Counted from the first letter of the stretch, positions 1 to 4,524 are shown. The stretch is 10,396 bases of DNA from an uncultured Candidatus Melainabacteria bacterium (GCA_934777245.1 CAKVND010000060.1:1-10396); one strand, 5' to 3'. Made by a program: numbers and translations. Notes: generated from the sequence alone by a model not told the origin.

Positions 1-165
1 AATTCTTAGACTACTAAATTCAAGTAAAACGCCATGTCAACCTCAACAGTCAGAACTACAAGTTTGGCGTATTTTCTAAAAGCTACGCACGTAAACATTT
101 GATCGGTTGACAATTACCTTACTAAGACAATATTCAAGTCAGTGGCTTAATTTAAATACCTGTTG
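1..165. other. Left-edge segment, no assignable gene
   Basis: No complete gene is visible. The second plus-strand frame is open from the window edge to a TAA at 77-79 (about 25 codons ending in residues VWRIF), so it could be the tail of an upstream gene, but it is too short to identify. A perfect TTGACA hexamer lies at 107-112, with a poor TATTCA partner 18 bases downstream at 131-136; the nearer TATAAT at 166-171 is a better -10 box for the following gene. No tRNA-like fold or terminator with a T-run was found. Confidence 0.3.
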
Positions 166-171
166 TATAAT
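166..171 (+). promoter_or_regulatory. -10 box of a probable leaderless promoter
   Basis: A consensus TATAAT ends 6 bases before the ATG at 178. Transcription normally starts about 7 bases past the -10 box, which would put the first base of the RNA on or next to the A of the start codon. There is no Shine-Dalgarno sequence between the box and the ATG. The -35 position (about 143-148) is not recognisable. The same arrangement occurs before mazG in this window. Confidence 0.5.
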
Positions 172-177
172 AAATTC

Positions 178-1050
178 ATGAAAAAAATTCTTATTTGTGG
201 CTTAGGCGCAGTCGGATTAACTTTTGCAGTTAAATTCAAAAAAAAATGTGAATTAAAAATTCTTGTAGACGAAACAAGAAAATGGCGTTATACCAGCAAT
301 CCGCCAACTTTTAACGGAGAAAAACAAGAATTTGACTATATTTTGCCACAAGAAAACAGTTATACTCCCGACTTAATAATTATTGCAACAAAATCTGAAG
401 GCTTAAATTCTGCAATCAAGAATATCAAAAATTTTATCGGAGAAAATACACTCATCATATCACTTCTAAATGGTATAGCTTCGGAAGAACAAATCCTTGC
501 AGAATATCCGAATGCGAAAGTTTTAAAATCATATTTCATCGGGCATAGTGCTGTAAGAGTCGGCAACAATGTTACGCAAGATGGCGTTGGTGAAATTGTT
601 TGCGAAAAAAATTATTTACTAAAAGAAATTTTGGAAGAAGCAGGCGTAAATTATTCCATGCCGGCTGATATTAACTACTCAATGTGGCTTAAATACACAA
701 TGAATCTTTTTTCTAACCAAGTTTCAGCAATTCTAAACATGAATTTCGGAGAATTGAAGCGCAATCAAGCATTTAAAAATTTTGCAAAAAAAATTATTGC
801 AGAAGTTCATCAAATCGCAGAAAGAAAAGGAGTTAACAATCTCGAAAATCTTGAAGCTGATGCATTTGCATTTCTGGATAGGATGTGTGATGAAGGTAAA
901 ACATCAATGTTACAAGATGTTTTAGCAGGCAAAAAAACAGAAGTCGACATTTTCGCAGGAGAAATTATCAGATTAGGTAAAAAATTTGGAATAAAAACGC
1001 CTTGCAACCAAGTTCTGTACGACTTAATTAAAATTGTGGAGGAAAAATGA
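178..1050 (+). CDS. panE: 2-dehydropantoate 2-reductase family protein (ketopantoate reductase-like)
   Basis: Family members use NADPH to reduce 2-dehydropantoate to pantoate in cytosolic pantothenate/CoA synthesis. The 290-residue product has the usual family length and layout. A Rossmann NADPH-binding start ILICGLGAVGL supplies GxGxxG at residues 8-13, followed by ATKS at 70-73 and LLNG at 96-99. The helical C-terminal domain has MWLKYTMN (Lys172, aligned with the catalytic lysine of E. coli PanE), SMLQD at 243-247 and TEVD with Glu255, aligned with the substrate-binding glutamate. The ATG at 178 is chosen over an in-frame TTG at 163 because the product then begins directly with the first beta strand and the TTG lies inside the promoter. 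The stop overlaps the next start (ATGA), so the two genes are translated together. That partner is a sugar cytidylyltransferase, which is odd for a CoA gene, so a different alpha-keto acid substrate is possible. The family call is firm; the exact substrate is inferred. Confidence 0.85.
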   Translation: MKKILICGLGAVGLTFAVKFKKKCELKILVDETRKWRYTSNPPTFNGEKQEFDYILPQENSYTPDLIIIATKSEGLNSAIKNIKNFIGENTLIISLLNGIASEEQILAEYPNAKVLKSYFIGHSAVRVGNNVTQDGVGEIVCEKNYLLKEILEEAGVNYSMPADINYSMWLKYTMNLFSNQVSAILNMNFGELKRNQAFKNFAKKIIAEVHQIAERKGVNNLENLEADAFAFLDRMCDEGKTSMLQDVLAGKKTEVDIFAGEIIRLGKKFGIKTPCNQVLYDLIKIVEEK

Positions 1051-1721
1051 ACATAGCTTTTATTCCCGTAAGAGGCGGTAGCAAATCAATTCCTCTGAAA
1101 AATATAAAAATTTTAAACGGCAAACCATTAGTCTATTGGACGACAAAAACCGCTAATGACGCAGATTGCATAGATAAAGTTATAATTGCGACTGATAGTG
1201 ACGAAATCAAAAATGTAGTACGAAATTTTGATTTGTCTAAAGTTGAAATCTTTGATAGAAATCCTGAAAACGCAACCGATACAGCTTCTACAGAAAGTGT
1301 TATGTTGGAATTCATTTCACAATCAAATTTAAATCCGGAAGATAATTTTTTCTTAATCCAAGCAACTTCGCCGCTCCTTAAATCAGAACATATAGAAAAT
1401 ATGTATAAAAAATTCTTAACAAGCGGAGCGGATTCTATTTTCTCGGGAGTTGTAGAAAAACAATTTCACTGGCTAATCGGCGAAAACGAAGTTAAACCCG
1501 TAAATTACAATTACCGCAATCGCCCGCGCCGCCAAGAGTTTGAAGGTTTAGTAGCAGAAAATGGAGCTTGTTATATTAACTCCGTCGGAAATATTTTGCG
1601 CGATAAATGTCGATTGTCAGGCAGAATAAATTTCTTTGAATTGCCGTCATACACAGCGTATGAAATAGATGAAGAAGAAGATTGGATGATTATAGAAACT
1701 TTGATGAAACGATATAATTAA
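1047..1721 (+). CDS. Acylneuraminate cytidylyltransferase family protein (CMP-nonulosonate synthetase-like)
   Basis: This family activates sialic acid, pseudaminic or legionaminic acid, or related sugars with CTP, giving CMP-sugar for surface glycan transferases. The 224-residue protein is the size of NeuA/PseF-type enzymes. It opens with the nucleotide-binding signature IPVRGGSKSIPLKNI at residues 6-20. It has ATDSDEI at 48-54, QATSPLL at 105-111, an arginine-rich NRPRRQE at 158-164, ENGACYI at 171-177 and a late acidic YEIDEEEDW at 205-213 that includes the likely metal ligand. GGAGG at 1038-1042 lies 4 bases before the ATG, inside the end of the preceding gene, which it overlaps by 4 bases, so expression is coupled. 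No nonulosonate synthase (NeuB) or glycosyltransferase is in the window, so the sugar cannot be named. KDO cytidylyltransferase is a less likely reading because the motif pattern is the NeuA one. Confidence 0.85.
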   Translation: MNIAFIPVRGGSKSIPLKNIKILNGKPLVYWTTKTANDADCIDKVIIATDSDEIKNVVRNFDLSKVEIFDRNPENATDTASTESVMLEFISQSNLNPEDNFFLIQATSPLLKSEHIENMYKKFLTSGADSIFSGVVEKQFHWLIGENEVKPVNYNYRNRPRRQEFEGLVAENGACYINSVGNILRDKCRLSGRINFFELPSYTAYEIDEEEDWMIIETLMKRYN

Positions 1722-1726
1722 AACTA

Positions 1727-1755
1727 TTGACAAACAAGAGGTTATAGTAAATAAT
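1727..1755 (+). promoter_or_regulatory. Candidate promoter for an antisense RNA
   Basis: A perfect TTGACA lies at 1727-1732, five bases past the stop of the cytidylyltransferase gene. The best-spaced -10 candidate is AATAAT at 1750-1755 (17-base spacer), with TAAATA at 1748-1753 as an alternative. Transcription would begin near 1762, exactly at the 5' edge of a stem-loop, with no long plus-strand gene until 2250. The -35 match is strong and the -10 match is moderate. Confidence 0.4.
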
Positions 1756-1761
1756 GTATAC

Positions 1762-1817
1762 ATAGGGGGAAGCCCTAAGAAAACGTAACTTCCTTAGAGC
1801 TTCGCTTAGTACCCTAT
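1762..1817 (-). other. Stem-loop spanning the micropeptide stop codon and 3' UTR
   Basis: ATAGGG at 1762-1767 pairs with CCCTAT at 1812-1817. Inside, GAAGC (1769-1773) pairs with GCTTC (1799-1803), and CTAAG (1775-1779) pairs with CTTAG (1793-1797), around a 13-base loop. The base between the two inner helices is C opposite A on the plus strand but G opposite U on the minus strand. The minus-strand RNA therefore forms a continuous 11-pair helix with one wobble, while the plus-strand RNA has a mismatch. This favours a role in the minus-strand messenger, whose stop codon (1814-1816) sits in the outer stem. There is no T-run after it in the minus direction, so it looks more like a stability element than a classic terminator. 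Confidence 0.45.
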
Positions 1818-1888
1818 ACTGATAATAATTTTATTGCTACTATGAATAGCGTTGCTACGATTAGTAGCATTATTATTTTTACTAGCAT
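1814..1888 (-). CDS. 24-residue hydrophobic micropeptide, candidate type I toxin
   Basis: A complete small gene: ATG at 1888, 24 codons, TAG at 1814-1816. A perfect AAGGAGG (1901-1895) lies 6 bases before the ATG, the best ribosome binding site in the window. The peptide begins MLVKII and continues as one hydrophobic run (residues 5-19, rich in Ile, Leu, Val, Ala) between Lys4 and Lys20, so it should form a single transmembrane helix. That is the profile of type I toxins and holin-like peptides. Nineteen of 24 codons end in A, including four ATA and four CTA, unlike the neighbouring genes. It stands alone on the minus strand between two plus-strand genes and faces a candidate antisense RNA. 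I recognise no specific family. Alternatives are a small membrane regulator or a chance frame, but the ribosome binding site argues against chance. Confidence 0.6.
   Translation of the reverse strand: MLVKIIMLLIVATLFIVAIKLLSV
1835..1880 (+). terminator. Candidate intrinsic terminator of the antisense RNA
   Basis: TGCTACTA (1835-1842) pairs with TAGTAGCA (1862-1869). Inside this, TAGC (1847-1850) pairs with GCTA (1854-1857) around a 3-base loop, leaving a small internal loop. The stem is followed on the plus strand by a T-rich run (1870-1880) ending in five Ts. On the opposite strand the same bases are codons of the micropeptide, so the terminator is embedded in the sense coding sequence. Confidence 0.4.
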
Positions 1889-1894
1889 AGTTTA

Positions 1895-1943
1895 CCTCCT
1901 TCTTCACCACCGATTTCTTAGTATACTCGTGTGTGGGCGAAGG
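1895..1943 (-). promoter_or_regulatory. Micropeptide leader with partly sequestered ribosome binding site
   Basis: In the minus-strand RNA, CCTTC (1943-1939) can pair with GAAGG (1902-1898), which covers part of the AAGGAGG site. CCAC (1936-1933) can pair with GTGG (1910-1907) just inside, across a 22-base loop. The leader from the predicted transcription start is about 100 bases, long for a 24-codon gene. Masking of the ribosome binding site in a long leader is typical of type I toxin messengers; whether this helix forms is inference. Confidence 0.35.
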
Positions 1944-1997
1944 TTGATGGTACTACCCTTTTTTATACTTCTTTATAGAGAATATATATTAATATAT

Positions 1998-2024
1998 GTT
2001 ATATGAATTATTTTATCATGTCAA
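1998..2024 (-). promoter_or_regulatory. Candidate promoter of the micropeptide gene
   Basis: On the minus strand a perfect TTGACA lies at 2024-2019, and TATAAC lies at 2003-1998 with a 15-base spacer; TAACAT at 2001-1996 gives a 17-base spacer. Transcription would start near 1990, leaving a leader of about 100 bases before the ATG at 1888. The surrounding AT-rich sequence makes -10 calls uncertain, but the -35 match is exact. Confidence 0.45.
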
Positions 2025-2113
2025 CAAATATAATTAATCCTTTGGACTAAAATTTTCAATCTTTTGGCCGTACAAAATCACCCCGCAATTGTATAAGATA
2101 TGATTGGGAGAAG

Positions 2114-2246
2114 ACTACTCTAAATACCCCTCTCCACGGGGGAGGGTAGAATTTCAAGTTAAAAGCCGACGGTTGTAGTTAGGCTTGAAACTTAGAAATT
2201 CGGGTGGGGGCTAATTAAATTATGAAGAGTAGTTAATCGGGAGAGG
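2114..2246 (+). promoter_or_regulatory. Folded leader or palindromic repeat before the TPR gene
   Basis: Three helices can be drawn. P1: ACTACTCT (2114-2121) with AGAGTAGT (2226-2233). P2: CCCTCTCC (2128-2135) with GGGGAGGG (2139-2146), loop of 3. P3: GAATTTCAAGTT (2149-2160) with AACTTaGAAATTC (2189-2201, one bulged A), continued after a 2x2 loop by AAGCC (2163-2167) with GGCTT (2182-2186), loop of 14. Together they form a three-way junction ending just before the ribosome binding site of the gene at 2250. The bases CCTCTCC (2129-2135) in P2 are also perfectly complementary to GGAGAGG (2240-2246), the ribosome binding region, so P2 and an anti-ribosome-binding helix are mutually exclusive. 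No known riboswitch class was recognised. The P2 hairpin resembles another at 3477-3497, so an inserted dispersed repeat is an equally serious reading. Confidence 0.4.
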
Positions 2247-2249
2247 ATT

Positions 2250-3020
2250 ATGCAAATTGATGCGACCATTGATAAAAATTTAGCACGAGTAGCTTCTAAA
2301 GTTACTCCACCAAGTCGTTCGCGCTCATACAGTTTATGCGTAAAAGCCGACGCTTTAAGGTTCGCCAAAATGTACAAAGAATCTGTACAAGCCTATCTTC
2401 AAGCAATTATGCTTGATAGACGCGAAGTTAAGGCTTATTACGGTTTAGCAGCCTCTTATAAATACTTGAAAGAATACAAAAAAGCTATCTCTACACTCCA
2501 TAAACTAATTTTAATTGATGACAGCAATGATGATTATTTCTTTGAATTAGGTGTTTGCTATCTTTCTGATGGTCATCCTGAAAAAGCAATTGAACACTTA
2601 ATTAAAGCAATCTTGATTAACAGAGAAAATCTGGAAGCACAAATTCAACTTGCAATAGCACATGAACTTGTAGATGAAGCCGATTTATCTTTAATGATTT
2701 ACAATAAACTTATTGAAACAAATCCAGAATTTTTGAAAGCGTACTACAATAAAGCTGCAATGCTTATGGGAATGGGCAACTTTATGGAAGCTTCAAGAAC
2801 ATTCTTCCAGCTTATAAAACGAAATCCGGATTACTATAAAGCTTATTTAGGAATTGCAATGAGCTTTGATAAATTAGCAAAATACAAAGACGCAATTCGT
2901 TATTACAAAAAGTTCCTAGAATTAAAACAGTTCTCAGAAGACGCAGTTTTTGCACGCTCAAGAATTGAAGAACTTAGAAGTAAGCATTTTTCAAAAGATA
3001 ATAATTTAACTTTAGTATAA
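2250..3020 (+). CDS. Tetratricopeptide repeat protein, cytosolic
   Basis: The 256-residue protein consists almost entirely of about six TPR units of about 34 residues, roughly 28-60, 61-94, 95-128, 129-162, 163-196 and 197-230. Typical core residues are visible, for example KAYYGLAASYKYLKEYKKAI at 61-80 and KAYYNKAAMLMGMGNFMEA at 163-181. TPR arrays form helical scaffolds that bind partner proteins; nothing here identifies the partner. There is no signal peptide or membrane segment, and residues 1-27 form a basic, Ser/Pro-containing lead. The ATG at 2250 follows GGGAG (2239-2243) at 6 bases. The gene lies downstream of a folded leader that may control its translation. Its stop is one base from the stop of the convergent parvulin gene, with no terminator between. 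TPR identity is firm; the role is unknown. Confidence 0.85.
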   Translation: MQIDATIDKNLARVASKVTPPSRSRSYSLCVKADALRFAKMYKESVQAYLQAIMLDRREVKAYYGLAASYKYLKEYKKAISTLHKLILIDDSNDDYFFELGVCYLSDGHPEKAIEHLIKAILINRENLEAQIQLAIAHELVDEADLSLMIYNKLIETNPEFLKAYYNKAAMLMGMGNFMEASRTFFQLIKRNPDYYKAYLGIAMSFDKLAKYKDAIRYYKKFLELKQFSEDAVFARSRIEELRSKHFSKDNNLTLV

Positions 3021-3021
3021 T

Positions 3022-3366
3022 TTATTTTTTAGAAGTTACCCAAAGCAAATGATAACCAAACTGAGTTTTTACAGGGTCTGAGACTTCACCAATATTGCCA
3101 TTAAAAGCGGCATTCTCAAAAGGTTTTACCATTTGACCCTTTCCAAAACAACCTAAGTCTCCACCGTTTCTACCGGAAGGACAAGTTGAATATATTCTTG
3201 CATAATATTGAAAATCGCTAAAGTCTTTAATCTGACTTTTTAATTTGATTGCGTCCATTTCATTCGGAACAAGAATATGACTAGCGCAAACGGTTCTAAA
3301 TTCTTCTGCTGAAACAATAGAACAACTTACTGCGATTACGAATAATGTTAATAATATTTTTTTCAT
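3022..3366 (-). CDS. Secreted parvulin-type peptidyl-prolyl cis-trans isomerase
   Basis: Parvulins speed proline isomerisation during folding of exported proteins. The 114-residue product has a signal peptide (MKKILLTLFVIAVSCSIVSA, probable cleavage after residue 20) and then a single rotamase domain of about 94 residues. The domain has the signatures ASHILV at 28-33 (His30), STCPSGRNGGDLG at 60-72, GQMVKPFE at 77-84 and TQFGYHLLWV at 101-110. It is a minimal, stand-alone version without the chaperone arms of SurA or PrsA. The ATG at 3366 is preceded by GGAG 5 bases upstream; an in-frame TTG at 3387 is rejected because it lies upstream of this ribosome binding site and would add residues before the signal peptide. 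Cys15 within AVSC makes a lipoprotein possible but the lipobox is poor. It converges on the TPR gene with one base between. Confidence 0.9.
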   Translation of the reverse strand: MKKILLTLFVIAVSCSIVSAEEFRTVCASHILVPNEMDAIKLKSQIKDFSDFQYYARIYSTCPSGRNGGDLGCFGKGQMVKPFENAAFNGNIGEVSDPVKTQFGYHLLWVTSKK

Positions 3367-3392
3367 ATAAGCTCCTTTTTGGGTCAAATCAA

Positions 3393-3424
3393 TGAGTGAA
3401 TGAGTGAATGAGTGAATAGGTGAA
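3393..3424. repeat. 8-bp tandem repeat, four units
   Basis: Three perfect copies of TGAGTGAA (3393-3400, 3401-3408, 3409-3416) are followed by a variant TAGGTGAA (3417-3424) and a decayed fifth unit. The array starts 27 bases upstream of the parvulin ATG, in the region where that gene's promoter should be, so changes in copy number could alter promoter spacing. No open frame crosses it. Confidence 0.8.
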
Positions 3425-3476
3425 TAAGTCCGTTTAAAACTTTTATTATGTATAAAATGTACAAGTCTCGGTCATT

Positions 3477-3497
3477 CCCTCTCCTTACAGGAGAGGG
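3477..3497. repeat. Perfect palindromic hairpin, CCCTCTCC family
   Basis: CCCTCTCCT (3477-3485) and AGGAGAGGG (3489-3497) form a perfect 9-bp stem with a 3-base loop, in an AT-rich intergenic spacer. The arm CCCTCTCC also occurs at 2128-2135 with a similar partner arm. Shared arms and different flanks suggest a dispersed REP-like element. There is no T-run, so it is not a standard terminator for either neighbour. Confidence 0.6.
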
Positions 3498-3524
3498 GTA
3501 AGGCGAAGTGTAGATTTAGTTATT

Positions 3525-3543
3525 GTTGGGCTGAAAGCCCAAC
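3525..3543. repeat. Palindromic hairpin GTTGGGCT/AGCCCAAC
   Basis: GTTGGGCT (3525-3532) and AGCCCAAC (3536-3543) form a perfect 8-bp stem with loop GAA, followed by CTACA. Similar GTTGGG...CCCAACCTACA palindromes are, from memory, common intergenic repeats in cyanobacteria and several other phyla. It sits 28 bases from the CCCTCTCC hairpin and is a different family. Confidence 0.55.
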
Positions 3544-3596
3544 CTACAATTCTTAATATTTACAATTTTGTATTTTATGAGCGAAGCGAATTTAAA

Positions 3597-3624
3597 AATT
3601 TTCCACTTTCAATTTTCCATTTTC
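3597..3624. repeat. 14-bp direct repeat, two units
   Basis: AATTTTCCACTTTC (3597-3610) is directly followed by AATTTTCCATTTTC (3611-3624), 13 of 14 bases identical. A further degenerate repeat based on CCTATTA/CCTTATTA (3634-3649) runs into the stop codon of mazG. With the 8-bp array and two palindromes, the spacer 3367-3646 holds at least four repeat types and no gene. Confidence 0.65.
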
Positions 3625-3646
3625 AATTAAATACCCTATTACCTTA

Positions 3647-4414
3647 TTACCTTTCCAGAATTTTAGCCTCTTTCCACAAATTATTAAATTCCTCAAACGT
3701 ATAATCTTCAAACGGTTTTGTTTTAATTTCTTCCATTTTCTTAAAACGTTTCATAAATTTTTTGTTTGCTCTCAAAAGCGCTTGTTCTGCATCAATTTTA
3801 TACCACCTTGCAAGATTTACGGTTGCAAAAAAAATGTCGCCCATTTCATCTTCCATGTGATCTTTATCACCAGCTTCTACAGCTTCTTCAAATTCTTTAT
3901 ATTCTGATTTTATGCAATCTTTTAGGGTTTCAACCGAATCCCATTCAAACCCGACTTTAACAACTTTTTTGCTAATTTTTTGCGCTGACATTAATGCAGA
4001 TTGAGATTTAGAAATTCCATCTAAAATTGATTTACGATAAGTTTTTTCTTCTTTTTTTAATTTATCCCAATTATCGATAATGTCTTGAGTTGATTCAACT
4101 TTTTGATTTCCAAAAACGTGTGGATGACGATGTATAAGTTTTTCACTCAATTCTTTTGCAACATCTTCAATATCAAATTCGTTGTTGTCTTTCGCAATTT
4201 GAGCATGCAAAACAACCTGCAAAAGTACATCGCCTAATTCTTCTCTAAGGTTTGGAATGTCGTTGTCGTCAATTGCATCAACAGCCTCGTAAGCTTCTTC
4301 TAACATATTTGGACGTAATGATTTATGAGTTTGTTCTCTATCCCACTCGCACCCGTTTTCACTTCTTAATATGGCAATTATATCTACCAGTTTTTCTAAA
4401 TTCGGATATTTCAT
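3647..4414 (-). CDS. mazG: Nucleoside triphosphate pyrophosphohydrolase MazG
   Basis: MazG hydrolyses canonical and damaged NTPs or dNTPs to NMP and pyrophosphate; in E. coli it also affects ppGpp and stress survival. The 255-residue protein has the two tandem all-alpha MazG domains of the full-length family (E. coli about 263 residues). In domain 1, CEWDREQTHKSLRPNMLEEA (22-41) gives the metal-binding EExxE at 39-43, with EELGD at 58-62 completing the ExxD part, followed by HRHPHVFG at 95-102. In domain 2, VGFEWDSVE (154-162), KEFEEA (173-178) and EDEMGD (188-193) repeat the pattern, and the catalytically important C-terminal half looks intact. No mazEF toxin genes are adjacent. The start at 4414 has no ribosome binding site but has TATAAT 6 bases upstream, suggesting a leaderless message. 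The gene is divergent from the lipoprotein gene. Confidence 0.95.
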   Translation of the reverse strand: MKYPNLEKLVDIIAILRSENGCEWDREQTHKSLRPNMLEEAYEAVDAIDDNDIPNLREELGDVLLQVVLHAQIAKDNNEFDIEDVAKELSEKLIHRHPHVFGNQKVESTQDIIDNWDKLKKEEKTYRKSILDGISKSQSALMSAQKISKKVVKVGFEWDSVETLKDCIKSEYKEFEEAVEAGDKDHMEDEMGDIFFATVNLARWYKIDAEQALLRANKKFMKRFKKMEEIKTKPFEDYTFEEFNNLWKEAKILER

Positions 4415-4420
4415 ATATTA

Positions 4421-4426
4421 ATTATA
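4421..4426 (-). promoter_or_regulatory. -10 box of a probable leaderless mazG promoter
   Basis: On the minus strand a consensus TATAAT (4426-4421) ends 6 bases before the mazG ATG at 4414, the same geometry as the panE-like gene. The expected transcription start coincides with the start codon and no Shine-Dalgarno site is present. No convincing -35 box was found at the expected distance. Confidence 0.5.
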
Positions 4427-4500
4427 CTATAAAAAACTCGATTTTCACTCTCCAAATTCATTCTTTAGCAGGATAAACGACAAACTAAAATATGCAATAA

Positions 4501-4516
4501 TATAATATATAAAGGA
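4501..4516 (+). promoter_or_regulatory. -10 box and ribosome binding site of the lipoprotein gene
   Basis: TATAAT at 4501-4506 is followed by AAAGGA at 4511-4516, 8 bases before the ATG at 4525. If transcription starts about 7 bases after the -10 box, the ribosome binding site lies at the very 5' end of the RNA. The -35 region is not clear. Confidence 0.4.
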
Positions 4517-4524
4517 TTTCATTT

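Larger units (their letters stand above)
1762..1880 (+). ncRNA. Candidate cis-antisense RNA opposite the micropeptide gene
   Basis: The extent is inferred from a promoter-like pair ending at 1755 and an intrinsic-terminator-like structure ending in a T-run near 1880, giving an RNA of roughly 119 nt. It would be complementary to almost the whole micropeptide coding region (1814-1888 on the other strand) and to its 3' untranslated stem-loop, but not to the ribosome binding site. Antisense RNAs that overlap the toxin 3' end in this way (for example RatA/TxpA in Bacillus) act mainly by duplex formation and RNase III decay; that mechanism is only an analogy here. No homology to a known RNA family was recognised. 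Confidence 0.35.

Noticed and set aside
107..136. TTGACA with TATTCA as the promoter of the first gene
   Set aside because: The -10 match is poor with an 18-base spacer; TATAAT at 166-171 is a much better -10. It remains possible as a second promoter.
163..177. In-frame TTG start upstream of the ketopantoate-reductase-like ATG
   Set aside because: It lies inside or before the TATAAT box and would add five residues ahead of the first beta strand; ATG at 178 fits the family start.
1842..2006. Plus-strand 54-codon hydrophobic frame opposite the micropeptide gene
   Set aside because: It has no ribosome binding site, its hydrophobicity follows from being antisense to AT-rich sequence, and it runs through the minus-strand leader and promoter.
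2192..2377. Minus-strand frame of about 61 codons
   Set aside because: It overlaps the folded leader and the start of the well-supported TPR gene, and has no ribosome binding site or recognisable content.
3393..3424. CRISPR-like array
   Set aside because: Units are 8 bp and directly adjacent with no spacers, so it is a simple tandem repeat.
3647..4414. mazG as part of a MazE/MazF toxin system
   Set aside because: Neither neighbour resembles mazE or mazF; this is the housekeeping two-domain pyrophosphohydrolase.
4252..4476. Plus-strand frame over the start of mazG
   Set aside because: It is antisense to the conserved MazG metal-binding motif and has biased composition; a shadow frame.
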